Assembly (NCBI GenBank): GCA_026391695.1
Contig: JAPLDP010000039.1
Coordinates: 1 to 58,827, forward strand
Length of the DNA: 58,827 bases
From: Bacteroidota bacterium
GTDB taxonomy: Bacteria > Bacteroidota > Bacteroidia > Bacteroidales > JAGONC01
Reading direction: 5' to 3'
The notes under the pieces were generated by a model. It saw nothing but the letters and a program-made list of their open reading frames with translations. It was not told the DNA's origin and did no database searches. A program made the translations under genes and the position numbers. This document shows positions 51,971 through 58,827 of the stretch, piece by piece (position 1 is the stretch's first letter; each line of letters starts with the position of its first letter).

Positions 51971-53218
51971 TTAATTTAAGTAGGTCTTGACTGCACCTTT
52001 ATTCCCGAAGAAATAGTTCAACCCAAAGTCTATTACCAAACCACTCCTGGTGACTTTATAATCCTGATCCTTGATCTTGTTTTTCTGTGATTTAAAACCT
52101 ATTTTAGGAGTGAATGCAAGGTAATCGGTGAAAAAGTAATTATAACCGGCTCCAACGTAATAGGCGGTGATATTTTCTTTTGTTTTATCGGCAGGGTTAG
52201 AGCCCGTCTTGTATGATGAATTATTGGAGCCAAAACCAAAACCTCCGTTGACAAAGAAATTTCTCAAACAACCATTGAAAGGCAGGTTGTAAAGGACCTG
52301 TGGCATAAAAATAAATCTGCTGCCTGAATTTTCATAAGGATACGCAACGTCTTCCTTGCTTTTATATTTATAGGTGTTGAGAGTGATATTTGCACCGACA
52401 GCCAGGTTATTGATGACATAATAATATCCATTTAAGCCTACCCGGAAGTCAGTTTCGTTTTCGTCCATGTTCATGCCGGCTTCTTCCGTAATATCGTAAT
52501 TTAGGGTATATTTATTCAATGAAAGGCCAATCCATGAGGTTACACCCATTAATGCATATCCCTGCTGGTAACGTTCATTGACCTTGGAACAGCCATTCCC
52601 TATATCACAGGAATAATCGTGATTTGGAATAAAAAAAGTAAGATCAAGATAAAATGCAAGTTCGTTGTCTTTGTCGTCACCTCCGTCCCAATCGGCTTTT
52701 CTTGATTCATAACTGATGCCAGGTGTAACATATCCGTTGCAATTGGGCGATAGTTTGATAGGTGATTCAATGCCGAGAATATAGCCAAACATATTATCCT
52801 TCTCGTTATAGTTATCACCGTATTCATACTTTGCCTTTCCGATACCAACAGCGCCCCATGCCTGCAGGTTTAATTTCCCAAAACTCCGGCCATATAGAAG
52901 CTAGAGGTAGGCCATAGTACTGCTATTAAGATAAGAATAACCTTTTTTCTGTTTTTCCCTGTCATATGTAACATATAACCCACCGGCAAAATGATTGACA
53001 GGGAAATATAGTGCCCATAATTCGACTTCACTAGTGTTATAGTTCCTTTTTGCATTATCATTAGTCTTGTCGGACATAAAACTGACGCCTAAACTCTGGT
53101 TTACATCGTAGGTCCAGGTACCTTTTGAATAAATACCCCCATTCTGGGCTTTTGCGGTTGTCATTCCCAAAGCCAGGAAAGCAGTAACCGCCAGTAATAA
53201 GAAGTAATTTTTTTTCAT
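51971..53218 (-). pseudogene. Outer-membrane beta-barrel protein gene with in-frame amber stop
   Basis: One reading frame of 416 codons begins with signal peptide MKKNYFLLLAVTAFLALGMT (53218) and ends with KTYLN. It is interrupted by TAG at 52901-52903 (after residue 105, STMAYL), then continues in the same frame with LLYGRSFGKLNLQAWGAVG into MFGYILGIESPIKLSPN. The whole resembles small Bacteroidota outer-membrane barrels (WTYDVNQSLGVSF; NGYYYVINNLAVGANI; GAGYNYFFTDYLAFTPKIG; LVIDFGLNYFF). No frameshift is needed. A recent nonsense mutation or a base error explains it; a second product from the ATG at 52792 would lack a signal peptide. Function unknown. Confidence 0.8.
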
Positions 53219-53501
53219 AAGCTGGAATTTTGTTGTAAGTGTGATTAAATAAATTTATAGAATTAATGTCCGTAAATTTAAAAAAGAATATAAAACTTGT
53301 CAAGTGGTTGAAAAATTTATACACAAATTTTGGATACATTGAATATAAATTTTATGACGTTTGCTTTTCCCACATGCGCCGGAGAGTAGCAAATCAATGC
53401 GGTATTTTGTGAAGTTTATCCTGCAACATACGGGGTTCAACAGCCTGGATTACAATTTTTTATAAAACCGTTATGACGATGAAGAAAAAATGGTGATATG
53501 A
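53219..53501. other. Intergenic region without a supported gene
   Basis: AT-rich sequence upstream of the interrupted outer-membrane gene. I see no gene, RNA or clear promoter; it runs into the repeat element at 53502. Confidence 0.5.
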
Positions 53502-53636
53502 ATGGGCGATTGTCGATTGGGCGATTTGGCGATGTGCGTCTAACCTGTAAACTTTTTTTAGGACTAGACACCTCTTTATACTTCAGAGATCGAACGTCGA
53601 ACATCGCACCATCGAAAATCGACAATCGCCCAATCA
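53502..53636. repeat. Heptamer inverted-array element, CGATTG word
   Basis: Left arm 53502-53537 (GGGCGATT, GTCGATT, GGGCGATT, TGGCGATG). Right arm 53586-53636 carries the complementary series (ATCGAAC, GTCGAAC, ATCGCACC, ATCGAAA, ATCGACA, ATCGCCC, AATCA). The core is ~48 nt. The right arm ends on the stop codon (53634-53636) of the MFS gene. Confidence 0.85.
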
Positions 53637-54944
53637 ATTGCTTCTGGTTTGCTTATCCAGGATATCCTTGACAAAAAACGTGCTGATAGCTCCCAGAATC
53701 ATGAAAGCCCCGGCCATGATTAGAGATAACAGAGGATCGTCATGAAAAATATATTGTAAAATCAACCCCCCGAAAATACCGTTTACAATCTGCGGGATGG
53801 TGATCGACATGTTAAACAACCCCATGAACATACCCATTTGTTTGGGAGGAATCGAACTGGCCAACATGGCGTAAGGCATGGCAAGGATACTTCCCCATGC
53901 AATGCCGATTCCGACCATCGGGATGACCAGCAACTGATGGGTCGGGATGATGTAAAAAGAAATAAAGGATAATCCACCGATGGTGAGAGCCATGGCATGT
54001 GTTGTTCTCCGGCCGATTCGCTTCGCCACCTTTGGCAGTAACAACGCAATGATAGCTGAGATCCCATTATATATCCCGAAGAGAATGCCAACCCAGTTTC
54101 CGGCATTTTGGTAAGCCAGTGAGTTGGGATCCGTTGTTTCGAAAAAGTGTTTGGCTACTGCGGGAGTGGTGAACACCCACATGGAAAACAGGGCAAACCA
54201 TGAAAAAAATTGAACCAATAATAACTGCCACATTGTTTTTGGTATCTTGAATTTGGCCCTTTTCTTGTCTGGTTCATCATTTTCATGATAATACTCCGGC
54301 GGATATTCCTTTGTAGATGCTACCGTCCAGATAATTGTCGACACGAGGATAGCCGCACCGAAATAAAAAGATATGATGACATTTGGAGGTACTAAACCTT
54401 TCCCCGTCGCTTCTTTGGCTATTCCAAACCAGTCACCCAAAATATAAGGTAACCAGGAACCCACCACGGCGCCGATCCCAATAAGTAATGTTTGCATTGA
54501 GAAACCTAAAGTATGCTGTTCGGGGGGGAGTTTATCGGCGACCAGGGCTCTGAATGGCTCCATCGAAATATTTATCGAAGCATCCATGATCATAAGCAAT
54601 CCACCGCCGATAAACATCGGTGAAATGAAGGTGGCCAGATGTGGTGCATTAGGCATCAATATCAAGGCAATGCTTGTTAAAAAAGCCCCTGCAAGAAAAT
54701 AAGGACGCCTTCTTCCCAATCTGTTCCATGTTCTGTCACTAAAATATCCGATGATAGGTTGTACGATCATGCCGGTAATCGGTGCCACAAGCCAAAACCA
54801 GCTCAGATCATGGACATTGGCACCGAAAGTCTGTAATATCCTTGAGGCATTGGCATTCTGAAGTGCAAACCCGAATTGAATACCCAGAAAGCCGAAGCTC
54901 ATGTTCCATATCTGCCAGAAACTTAATTGTGGTTTTATTTTCAT
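53634..54944 (-). CDS. MFS sugar transporter of the SLC45/GPH type, probably maltose
   Basis: A 436-residue inner-membrane protein with about twelve membrane segments, a central loop (STKEYPPEYYHENDEPDKKR) and the signature YFSDRTWNRLGRRRPYF (~82-98) of SLC45-like sucrose/maltose:proton symporters. FGFLGIQFGFALQNANASRI at the N-terminus is also typical. It would carry maltose or glucose released in the periplasm into the cytoplasm for the TreS/GH65 enzymes. Separated from that operon by the decayed patch at 51.5-53.2 kb. A -7 box (CAAATATA complement) lies at 54971-54978. Confidence 0.88.
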   Translation of the reverse strand: MKIKPQLSFWQIWNMSFGFLGIQFGFALQNANASRILQTFGANVHDLSWFWLVAPITGMIVQPIIGYFSDRTWNRLGRRRPYFLAGAFLTSIALILMPNAPHLATFISPMFIGGGLLMIMDASINISMEPFRALVADKLPPEQHTLGFSMQTLLIGIGAVVGSWLPYILGDWFGIAKEATGKGLVPPNVIISFYFGAAILVSTIIWTVASTKEYPPEYYHENDEPDKKRAKFKIPKTMWQLLLVQFFSWFALFSMWVFTTPAVAKHFFETTDPNSLAYQNAGNWVGILFGIYNGISAIIALLLPKVAKRIGRRTTHAMALTIGGLSFISFYIIPTHQLLVIPMVGIGIAWGSILAMPYAMLASSIPPKQMGMFMGLFNMSITIPQIVNGIFGGLILQYIFHDDPLLSLIMAGAFMILGAISTFFVKDILDKQTRSN

Positions 54945-54970
54945 AAAGGAGAGGTTAGGATGAATACCTG

Positions 54971-54978
54971 CAAATATA
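54971..54978 (-). promoter_or_regulatory. -7 box of the MFS transporter gene
   Basis: TATATTTG on the minus strand, 26 nt before the start codon; no clear -33 TTG. Confidence 0.35.
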
Positions 54979-55025
54979 CAAAAGGCATATCAGGGTGAAA
55001 AATTCTTGGCAGACTTTATGAACCA

Positions 55026-55136
55026 GATGTAGCGATGTAGCGATGTAACGATGTTGCGATATGCGAAGGAATGATTACTGAATTAATTCACAATATCGTT
55101 TTTTTATTACTTCGTTACATCGCTACATCGTTATAT
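55026..55136. repeat. Inverted-array element with 8-nt period (GTAGCGAT word)
   Basis: Left arm 55026-55065 has words GATGTAGC, GATGTAGC, GATGTAAC, GATGTTGC. Right arm 55113-55136 is the inverted set CGTTACAT, CGCTACAT, CGTTATAT. The core is ~47 AT-rich nt. It lies between the MFS gene start and the smpB stop, 34 nt past the latter. Confidence 0.85.
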
Positions 55137-55169
55137 ACTCGAGTGTCCTTAAAATAATTATTAACCGGA

Positions 55170-55622
55170 TTACTCCTCTTTAAACCTCTCCGTATCCCTT
55201 GCATAATCTTTTCGTTTAATCGACTCCCTCTTGTCATAAGCATGTTTTCCTTTGGCCAGGGCAATGTCCAGTTTGGCAAGTCCTTTTTCATTGATATAGA
55301 GCTGCACAGGAATGATAGTGAATCCTTTTTCTTTGACTTTGTTCAGCAGCTTGCGCAGCTCCCGTTTGGTAAGCAGCAATTTCCTGTCGCGTTTTGGTTC
55401 GTGGTTATAGTGTGTGCCATGGGAATATTCCGCAATATGCATATTTTTAACAAAAAGCTCTTCTTCAATGAAATCACAGTATGAGTCAGCCAGGCTAACT
55501 TTCCCAATGCGAATCGATTTAATTTCTGTTCCTGTAAGCTGGATGCCGGCAGTAAAAGTCTCCAGTAAAAAATATTCAAACGAGGCCTTCTTGTTTTTTA
55601 TAGTGATAACCGCATTTTCCAT
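55170..55622 (-). CDS. smpB: SsrA-binding protein SmpB
   Basis: 150 residues, the usual size. It begins [20 protein letters not shown] and contains [56 protein letters not shown] and [14 protein letters not shown], all hallmarks of SmpB. It binds tmRNA to rescue stalled ribosomes. The tmRNA gene itself is not seen in the window. A -7 box (TAACTTTG on the minus strand) lies at 55630-55637, directly before the start. Confidence 0.97.
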   Translation of the reverse strand: MENAVITIKNKKASFEYFLLETFTAGIQLTGTEIKSIRIGKVSLADSYCDFIEEELFVKNMHIAEYSHGTHYNHEPKRDRKLLLTKRELRKLLNKVKEKGFTIIPVQLYINEKGLAKLDIALAKGKHAYDKRESIKRKDYARDTERFKEE

Positions 55623-55629
55623 AAGTCAG

Positions 55630-55637
55630 CAAAGTTA
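55630..55637 (-). promoter_or_regulatory. -7 box of smpB
   Basis: TAACTTTG read on the minus strand ends 7 nt before the smpB ATG, implying a nearly leaderless mRNA. Confidence 0.4.
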
Positions 55638-55672
55638 ATGAACTATCTCACATACCCTAATAGATCGTTCAC

Positions 55673-55705
55673 TGATCATTGATCATTGATCATTGATCAT
55701 TGATT
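55673..55705. repeat. Self-complementary heptamer array (TGATCAT word)
   Basis: Four and a half perfect copies of TGATCAT; because TGATCA is a palindrome the array is its own inverse and has no separate second arm. It encodes the last codons (SMINDQ) and the TGA stop of yggS. Same word as the element at 10281-10360. Confidence 0.85.
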
Positions 55706-56366
55706 TTCTCCTTTCCCCAAATATCGCCGTCCCAATCCTTACAATAGTGCTGCCTTCCTCAATAGCGATTTCATAATCACCCGACATACCCATCGAAATC
55801 TCTCTGAAGAATTCATTTCGGGTGAAGTAGGCTTCTTTCAGATCTGTATAGATTTGTTTCAAATCCCTGAATTCCTGGCGAACATTCGATTTATCCTTTG
55901 TGAAAGAGGCCATTCCCATGACCCCGATAATCGAGATATTCTTACATGCAATATATTCCGCTGATCTGAGTATCTCTGTGGCTTCCTGGAAGGACAGACC
56001 GAATTTGGTCTCTTCCCGTGCAATATGAAACTGGAGAAGACAATCAATAACACGGTTGTATTTCTGGGCCTGCCTGTTCATCTCACCTAATAATTTCATG
56101 CTGTCGGCACTTTCTATCAGACTGACAAATGGAGCAATGAATTTAACCTTATTCGTCTGTAAATGCCCGATAAAATGCCATTGGATATCTTCGGGCAGAA
56201 AAGGTTGTTTACCGATGAGCTCCTGAGCCTTGTTTTCGCCAAAGAGCCTTTGCCCATAATCGTATGCCGCCCGGATGTCCTCTGCAGCCTGTGTTTTGGA
56301 AACAACAACCAACCTGACATGTTCCGGCAATTTCCGGCGGATATTTTCAAGGGTTTCCTGTATCGA
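55683..56366 (-). CDS. yggS: YggS/PLPBP family pyridoxal-phosphate-binding protein
   Basis: About 227 residues from MSIQETLENIRRKLP. Family blocks: LVVVSKTQAAEDI (PLP-lysine Lys near 30), RLFGENKAQEL, WHFIGHLQTNKVKFI, SADSMKL, MGMASF, SMGMSGDYEIAIEEGSTIVRIGTAIFG. It takes part in PLP homeostasis. The frame opens at 56417, but a -7 box at 56423-56430 with -33 CAA complement at 56453-56455 places the transcription start near 56417, so the internal ATG (56366) is preferred. The extreme C-terminus (SMINDQ) and the stop codon come from the TGATCAT array. Confidence 0.93.
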   Translation of the reverse strand, partial: SIQETLENIRRKLPEHVRLVVVSKTQAAEDIRAAYDYGQRLFGENKAQELIGKQPFLPEDIQWHFIGHLQTNKVKFIAPFVSLIESADSMKLLGEMNRQAQKYNRVIDCLLQFHIAREETKFGLSFQEATEILRSAEYIACKNISIIGVMGMASFTKDKSNVRQEFRDLKQIYTDLKEAYFTRNEFFREISMGMSGDYEIAIEEGSTIVRIGTAIFGERRKSMINDQ

Positions 56367-56422
56367 CATAAAGTACAGATTTTTTGAGTGAGTGTACGAA
56401 ATCATTAAAGAAATCAATCTTG

Positions 56423-56455
56423 CAAAAATACTAAAAGACTATAAAGATATTGCAA
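56423..56455 (-). promoter_or_regulatory. Promoter of yggS
   Basis: On the minus strand TTG (56455-56453) and TATTTTTG (56430-56423) are 22 nt apart, close to the Bacteroidota -33/-7 spacing. Confidence 0.4.
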
Positions 56456-56510
56456 TCTGGCATTAGAGTGAACTCTGGTGATAGGGGCAAAGGAGTTACC
56501 ATTAATTTCA

Positions 56511-56518
56511 TAATTTTG
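56511..56518 (+). promoter_or_regulatory. -7 box of the sulfatase gene
   Basis: TAATTTTG matches TAnnTTTG. Its position would put the transcription start at about 56523, downstream of the upstream GTG candidate start. Confidence 0.45.
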
Positions 56519-56544
56519 TCGTGAAAAACAATTCCGGGAGAGTC

Positions 56545-58410
56545 ATGCGCAGGATACTTATAAACTTTATATTGCAGTTTTTATTCTGGATTTTATTTTT
56601 TGCTTTTGCCCGGGTGATATTTCTGGTTTATCATGCCAGACTTCTGGCAGAGGAACATACCGGATTCTTACATACACTGGCATCGTTTTGGTATGCGCTC
56701 AAGCTCGATGCGGCCACTACCTGTTACATCCTTGTATTTCCGTTTCTTTTATTAGTGGTGCAGTCACTTTACAGCCCGCCTTGGCTGAATGTCATCAATA
56801 AAATCTATACGGCCGTTGTCCTGTTCGTATATTCACTGATAACTACAGCTGAGCTGGGTATTTACTTCGAATGGAAAACAAAGCTTCATTATAAGGCTTT
56901 GATGTATCTCATGCACCCAAAAGAAATTTACGACTCGGCCGAAACATCAACATTTATTATTCTTTTGGCTATTCTCATCATTCAGTTTCTGGGAGGATTA
57001 CTTTTTTATTTAAATTTTTTTTATAAACCTGTCATTCATTTCAAACGGAAGATTGGTTTTTCAGTTTTATTTTTTATCGTGACTTCTGCTGTACTTTTCG
57101 TTGGTGGCAGGGGAGGGCTGCAACCTATTCCCATTAACCAGAGCGAAAGCTATTACTCCCGGTTTAATATCCTGAACCTGGCCTCGACCAACTCCGCTTT
57201 TAACCTGTATATCAGTTTCTATGAGAACCATAAATATCTCGGGAAGAATCCATTTAACTTTTATGATCTGAATGATGCCAAAAAGGAAGTAAGTGCAATT
57301 TATTCGGTTCCAACTGATACGACTATTCAGATTCTCAAAACAAATCGCCCCAACATCGTCATTTTGATTCTTGAAAGCTGGGCAGGCGATCTGATCGGGA
57401 CTTTAGGTGGTGAGCCGGGTATTGCTCCTGAATTTCACGAGCTCGAAAAAAGTGGCCTGCTATTCACTAATATTTATGTCAGCGGCACGAGGTCGGAACA
57501 GGGAATGGGGTGTATCTTCAGCGGTTTCCCCTCGCATCCCATCTCCTCCATTGCCGTCCAACCTGATAAATATACTAAGCTGCCAAGCATTATCCCAATC
57601 CTGAAAAATCAGGGCTATGCCACATCGTTCTATTTTGGCGGTCAGCTTATTTACGGCAACATCAAAAGCTATATCATCTGGAATGATTTTGACCGGATTA
57701 AGGAAGTCTACGACTTCGATGATAGTCTGCCAAGAGGAAAACTGGGCATCCATGACCAATATACCCTGAATGAACAACTGAATGATCTGATGGCGGAAAA
57801 GCAACCGTTCTTTTCGGCTTTGTTTACAGTGAGCACCCATTCACCATTTGATATGCCGATAGCTGAAAAAATAGATTGGGGTTATAATGCTAACATAAAC
57901 GATTATTTGAATTCGGCTCATTACACCGACCATTGCCTGGGTGATTACTTTAGAAAAGCTGCTAAAGAGACCTGGTTCGACAATACCTTGTTCATCCTTG
58001 TAGCCGATCACAGCCATTATTCTCAGAAAAACTGGAATTATTATTCGCCCCAGTACCATAAGATTCCCCTTCTCTTTTACGGGAATGTCATCAAGGATGA
58101 ATTTAAGGGAAAGACATGTGCCAGAATAGGCTCTCAAACCGACATCGCGGCCACCTTGTTCGGGCAGATGGGATTGTCTGCTGCCGCATTCCACTGGAGC
58201 AAAAACCTTTTAAATCCATACTGCCCGCAATTTGCCTATGTCGCTTTTGAAGAAGGAATCGGGTGGATACGACCAGAAGGTTCTTTCTTTTTCGATAACA
58301 GAATAAACCACTATTATTATGATGACCTTCCCTCTGCCTCGAAAGATCAGATCATCAGGGAAGGAAAATCATTTCTGGAGGTGCTTTTTCAGGAATATTT
58401 AGACTATTAA
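56545..58410 (+). CDS. LTA-synthase-like membrane sulfatase/phosphoglycerol transferase
   Basis: About 621 residues from MRRILINFILQF. Five membrane segments occupy the first ~215 residues, then a sulfatase-fold domain (~270-600) with NIVILILESWAGD (metal site), SGTRSEQGMGCIFSGFP (catalytic Thr, as in LtaS), STHSPFD and VADHSHY (metal-binding Asp/His). Such enzymes transfer phosphoglycerol or phosphoethanolamine to envelope glycans or lipids. The frame opens at a GTG (56521), but the -7 box at 56511-56518 favours the ATG at 56545. The TAA stop is directly followed by the heptamer array at 58411. Confidence 0.9.
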   Translation: MRRILINFILQFLFWILFFAFARVIFLVYHARLLAEEHTGFLHTLASFWYALKLDAATTCYILVFPFLLLVVQSLYSPPWLNVINKIYTAVVLFVYSLITTAELGIYFEWKTKLHYKALMYLMHPKEIYDSAETSTFIILLAILIIQFLGGLLFYLNFFYKPVIHFKRKIGFSVLFFIVTSAVLFVGGRGGLQPIPINQSESYYSRFNILNLASTNSAFNLYISFYENHKYLGKNPFNFYDLNDAKKEVSAIYSVPTDTTIQILKTNRPNIVILILESWAGDLIGTLGGEPGIAPEFHELEKSGLLFTNIYVSGTRSEQGMGCIFSGFPSHPISSIAVQPDKYTKLPSIIPILKNQGYATSFYFGGQLIYGNIKSYIIWNDFDRIKEVYDFDDSLPRGKLGIHDQYTLNEQLNDLMAEKQPFFSALFTVSTHSPFDMPIAEKIDWGYNANINDYLNSAHYTDHCLGDYFRKAAKETWFDNTLFILVADHSHYSQKNWNYYSPQYHKIPLLFYGNVIKDEFKGKTCARIGSQTDIAATLFGQMGLSAAAFHWSKNLLNPYCPQFAYVAFEEGIGWIRPEGSFFFDNRINHYYYDDLPSASKDQIIREGKSFLEVLFQEYLDY

Positions 58411-58496
58411 CAGTTAGCAGTCGGCAGTCAGCAGTCGGCAGTGAGGATAAAGTCTTTCATCCAAACGCAGACCGCAGACTGCCGACTGTCGACTTA
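58411..58496. repeat. Heptamer inverted-array element, CAGTCGG word, stop to stop
   Basis: Left arm 58411-58445 has words CAGTTAG, CAGTCGG, CAGTCAG, CAGTCGG, CAGTGAG. Right arm 58466-58496 has the inverse (GCAGACC, GCAGACT, GCCGACT, GTCGACT). It starts on the base after the sulfatase TAA and ends on the TAA of the convergent small gene (58494-58496). Confidence 0.88.
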
Positions 58497-58673
58497 TTTT
58501 TTGACGCAATAATAGCATACTTTCGGTGAAGCGATCTTTTCCTCCGTTTTAAGTGCTTTTATTGCCTTATCAACTTCCTTTTTATCAATACCGGCTTTAT
58601 CAGCAATTTCCTGTGATTTTAAGGGCGTTGTAGAATCCTTTAAGGTTTTAAAAACTAATTCCTTAATTTCCAT
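58494..58673 (-). CDS. Small winged-helix-like protein, 59 residues
   Basis: A 59-codon gene reading MEIKELVFKTLKDSTTPLKS, then QEIADKAGIDKKEVDKAIKAL, KTEEKIASPKVCYYCVKK. This is the compact helix-turn-helix/winged-helix pattern (PLKSQEIADKAGI as first helices, DKKEVDKAIKALK as recognition helix, EKIASPK as wing) of tiny DNA-binding-like proteins found in many bacteria. The C-terminal CYYC pair could bind metal. The codon pattern is good and the gene ends exactly at the heptamer element. Confidence 0.7.
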   Translation of the reverse strand: MEIKELVFKTLKDSTTPLKSQEIADKAGIDKKEVDKAIKALKTEEKIASPKVCYYCVKK

Positions 58674-58827
58674 AATCAGTAATTATTAAGGGTACCTCTA
58701 AAAACTTTTATTTATTAGAAATTTGAAAGACAAAACAACCATACTTTAAATTTTCAGCTCCGAAAGCCTCATCATATTGGGCTAAACGGTGCTGGACTTA
58801 TAATCGTTCTTTGACTTTTTGTATCCT
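58674..58827. other. Window edge, no supported gene
   Basis: AT-rich sequence with no open frame of note. GGGTACCTCTAAAAAC near 58690 resembles the terminus of some insertion sequences, but no transposase can be read in the remaining bases. Confidence 0.3.

Noticed and set aside
52600-53339. Alternative frames over the interrupted outer-membrane gene
   Set aside because: They have no signal peptide or family resemblance; the main frame reads continuously through both halves except for one TAG.
58690-58827. Insertion sequence end at the right edge
   Set aside because: Only a GGGTACCTCTAAAAAC-like terminus is suggestive; no transposase reading frame or second end is visible.
1-58827. Window ends share CTTTTTGTATC (28-38 and near 58815)
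   Set aside because: An 11-nt AT-rich match at both edges is too short to claim a repeat or circular junction.

Overview
Organism. The gene content points to a Bacteroidota (Bacteroidetes) chromosome, probably Bacteroidales-like and not a close Bacteroides relative. Evidence: a SusC/SusD pair, several CarboxypepD-plug TonB receptors, five secreted proteins in a row with type IX secretion (T9SS, Por) C-terminal sorting domains, a bTHX-type ribosomal protein, DUF5723, SLC45-like sugar transport, and -7 boxes of the Bacteroidota type (TAnnTTTG) upstream of many genes. No plasmid, phage or complete insertion sequence is visible.

Layout. 1-10.3 kb: housekeeping and envelope genes, namely a bTHX-like ribosomal protein with an expanded tail, a TonB receptor, a MurL-MurD2-type pair for an alternative route to D-glutamate in peptidoglycan, YqgE, a rhomboid protease and a DUF5723 protein. 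10.3-15.2 kb: a large PKD T9SS protein and an orphan OppC-type permease. 15.4-20.8 kb: tRNA-His abutting an FMN riboswitch that controls a TonB receptor (probable flavin importer), then a CotH-kinase/lamin-tail T9SS protein. 20.7-51.5 kb: a large starch/maltodextrin locus. It holds a T9SS-secreted GH13 amylase, an LVIVD-repeat T9SS protein, a T9SS protein with six SusE/F-like modules and two CBM9-like modules, SusC, SusD, a minus-strand cluster of four exported GH13 enzymes with a CDF metal transporter and a retropepsin/PDZ protein, and a plus-strand operon encoding a TreS-like GH13, a cyclic-nucleotide-binding kinase-like protein without its phospho-histidine, a beta-phosphoglucomutase-GH65 fusion and a uridine-kinase-family protein. 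51.5-53.2 kb: a decayed patch (GNAT fragment, outer-membrane gene with an in-frame amber stop). 53.6-58.8 kb: MFS sugar transporter, SmpB, YggS, an LTA-synthase-like sulfatase and a tiny winged-helix protein.

How it works together (inference). Surface T9SS and lipoprotein amylases plus SusCD bind, cut and import starch; periplasmic GH13 enzymes trim to maltose/glucose; the SLC45-like MFS moves the product inward; TreS may interconvert maltose and trehalose; the GH65-betaPGM fusion phosphorolyses the disaccharide and converts beta-glucose-1-phosphate to glucose-6-phosphate. No SusR or hybrid two-component regulator is present in the window.

Most unusual signal. A family of intergenic elements built from degenerate tandem 7-nt (sometimes 8-nt) words, usually as two inverted arms around a short core. 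The word differs from element to element but is shared by both arms of one element. Several start exactly at stop codons, one supplies the C-terminal codons and stop of YggS, and two lie inside the coding sequence of the secreted amylase. All functional assignments come from reading the sequence without database searches.
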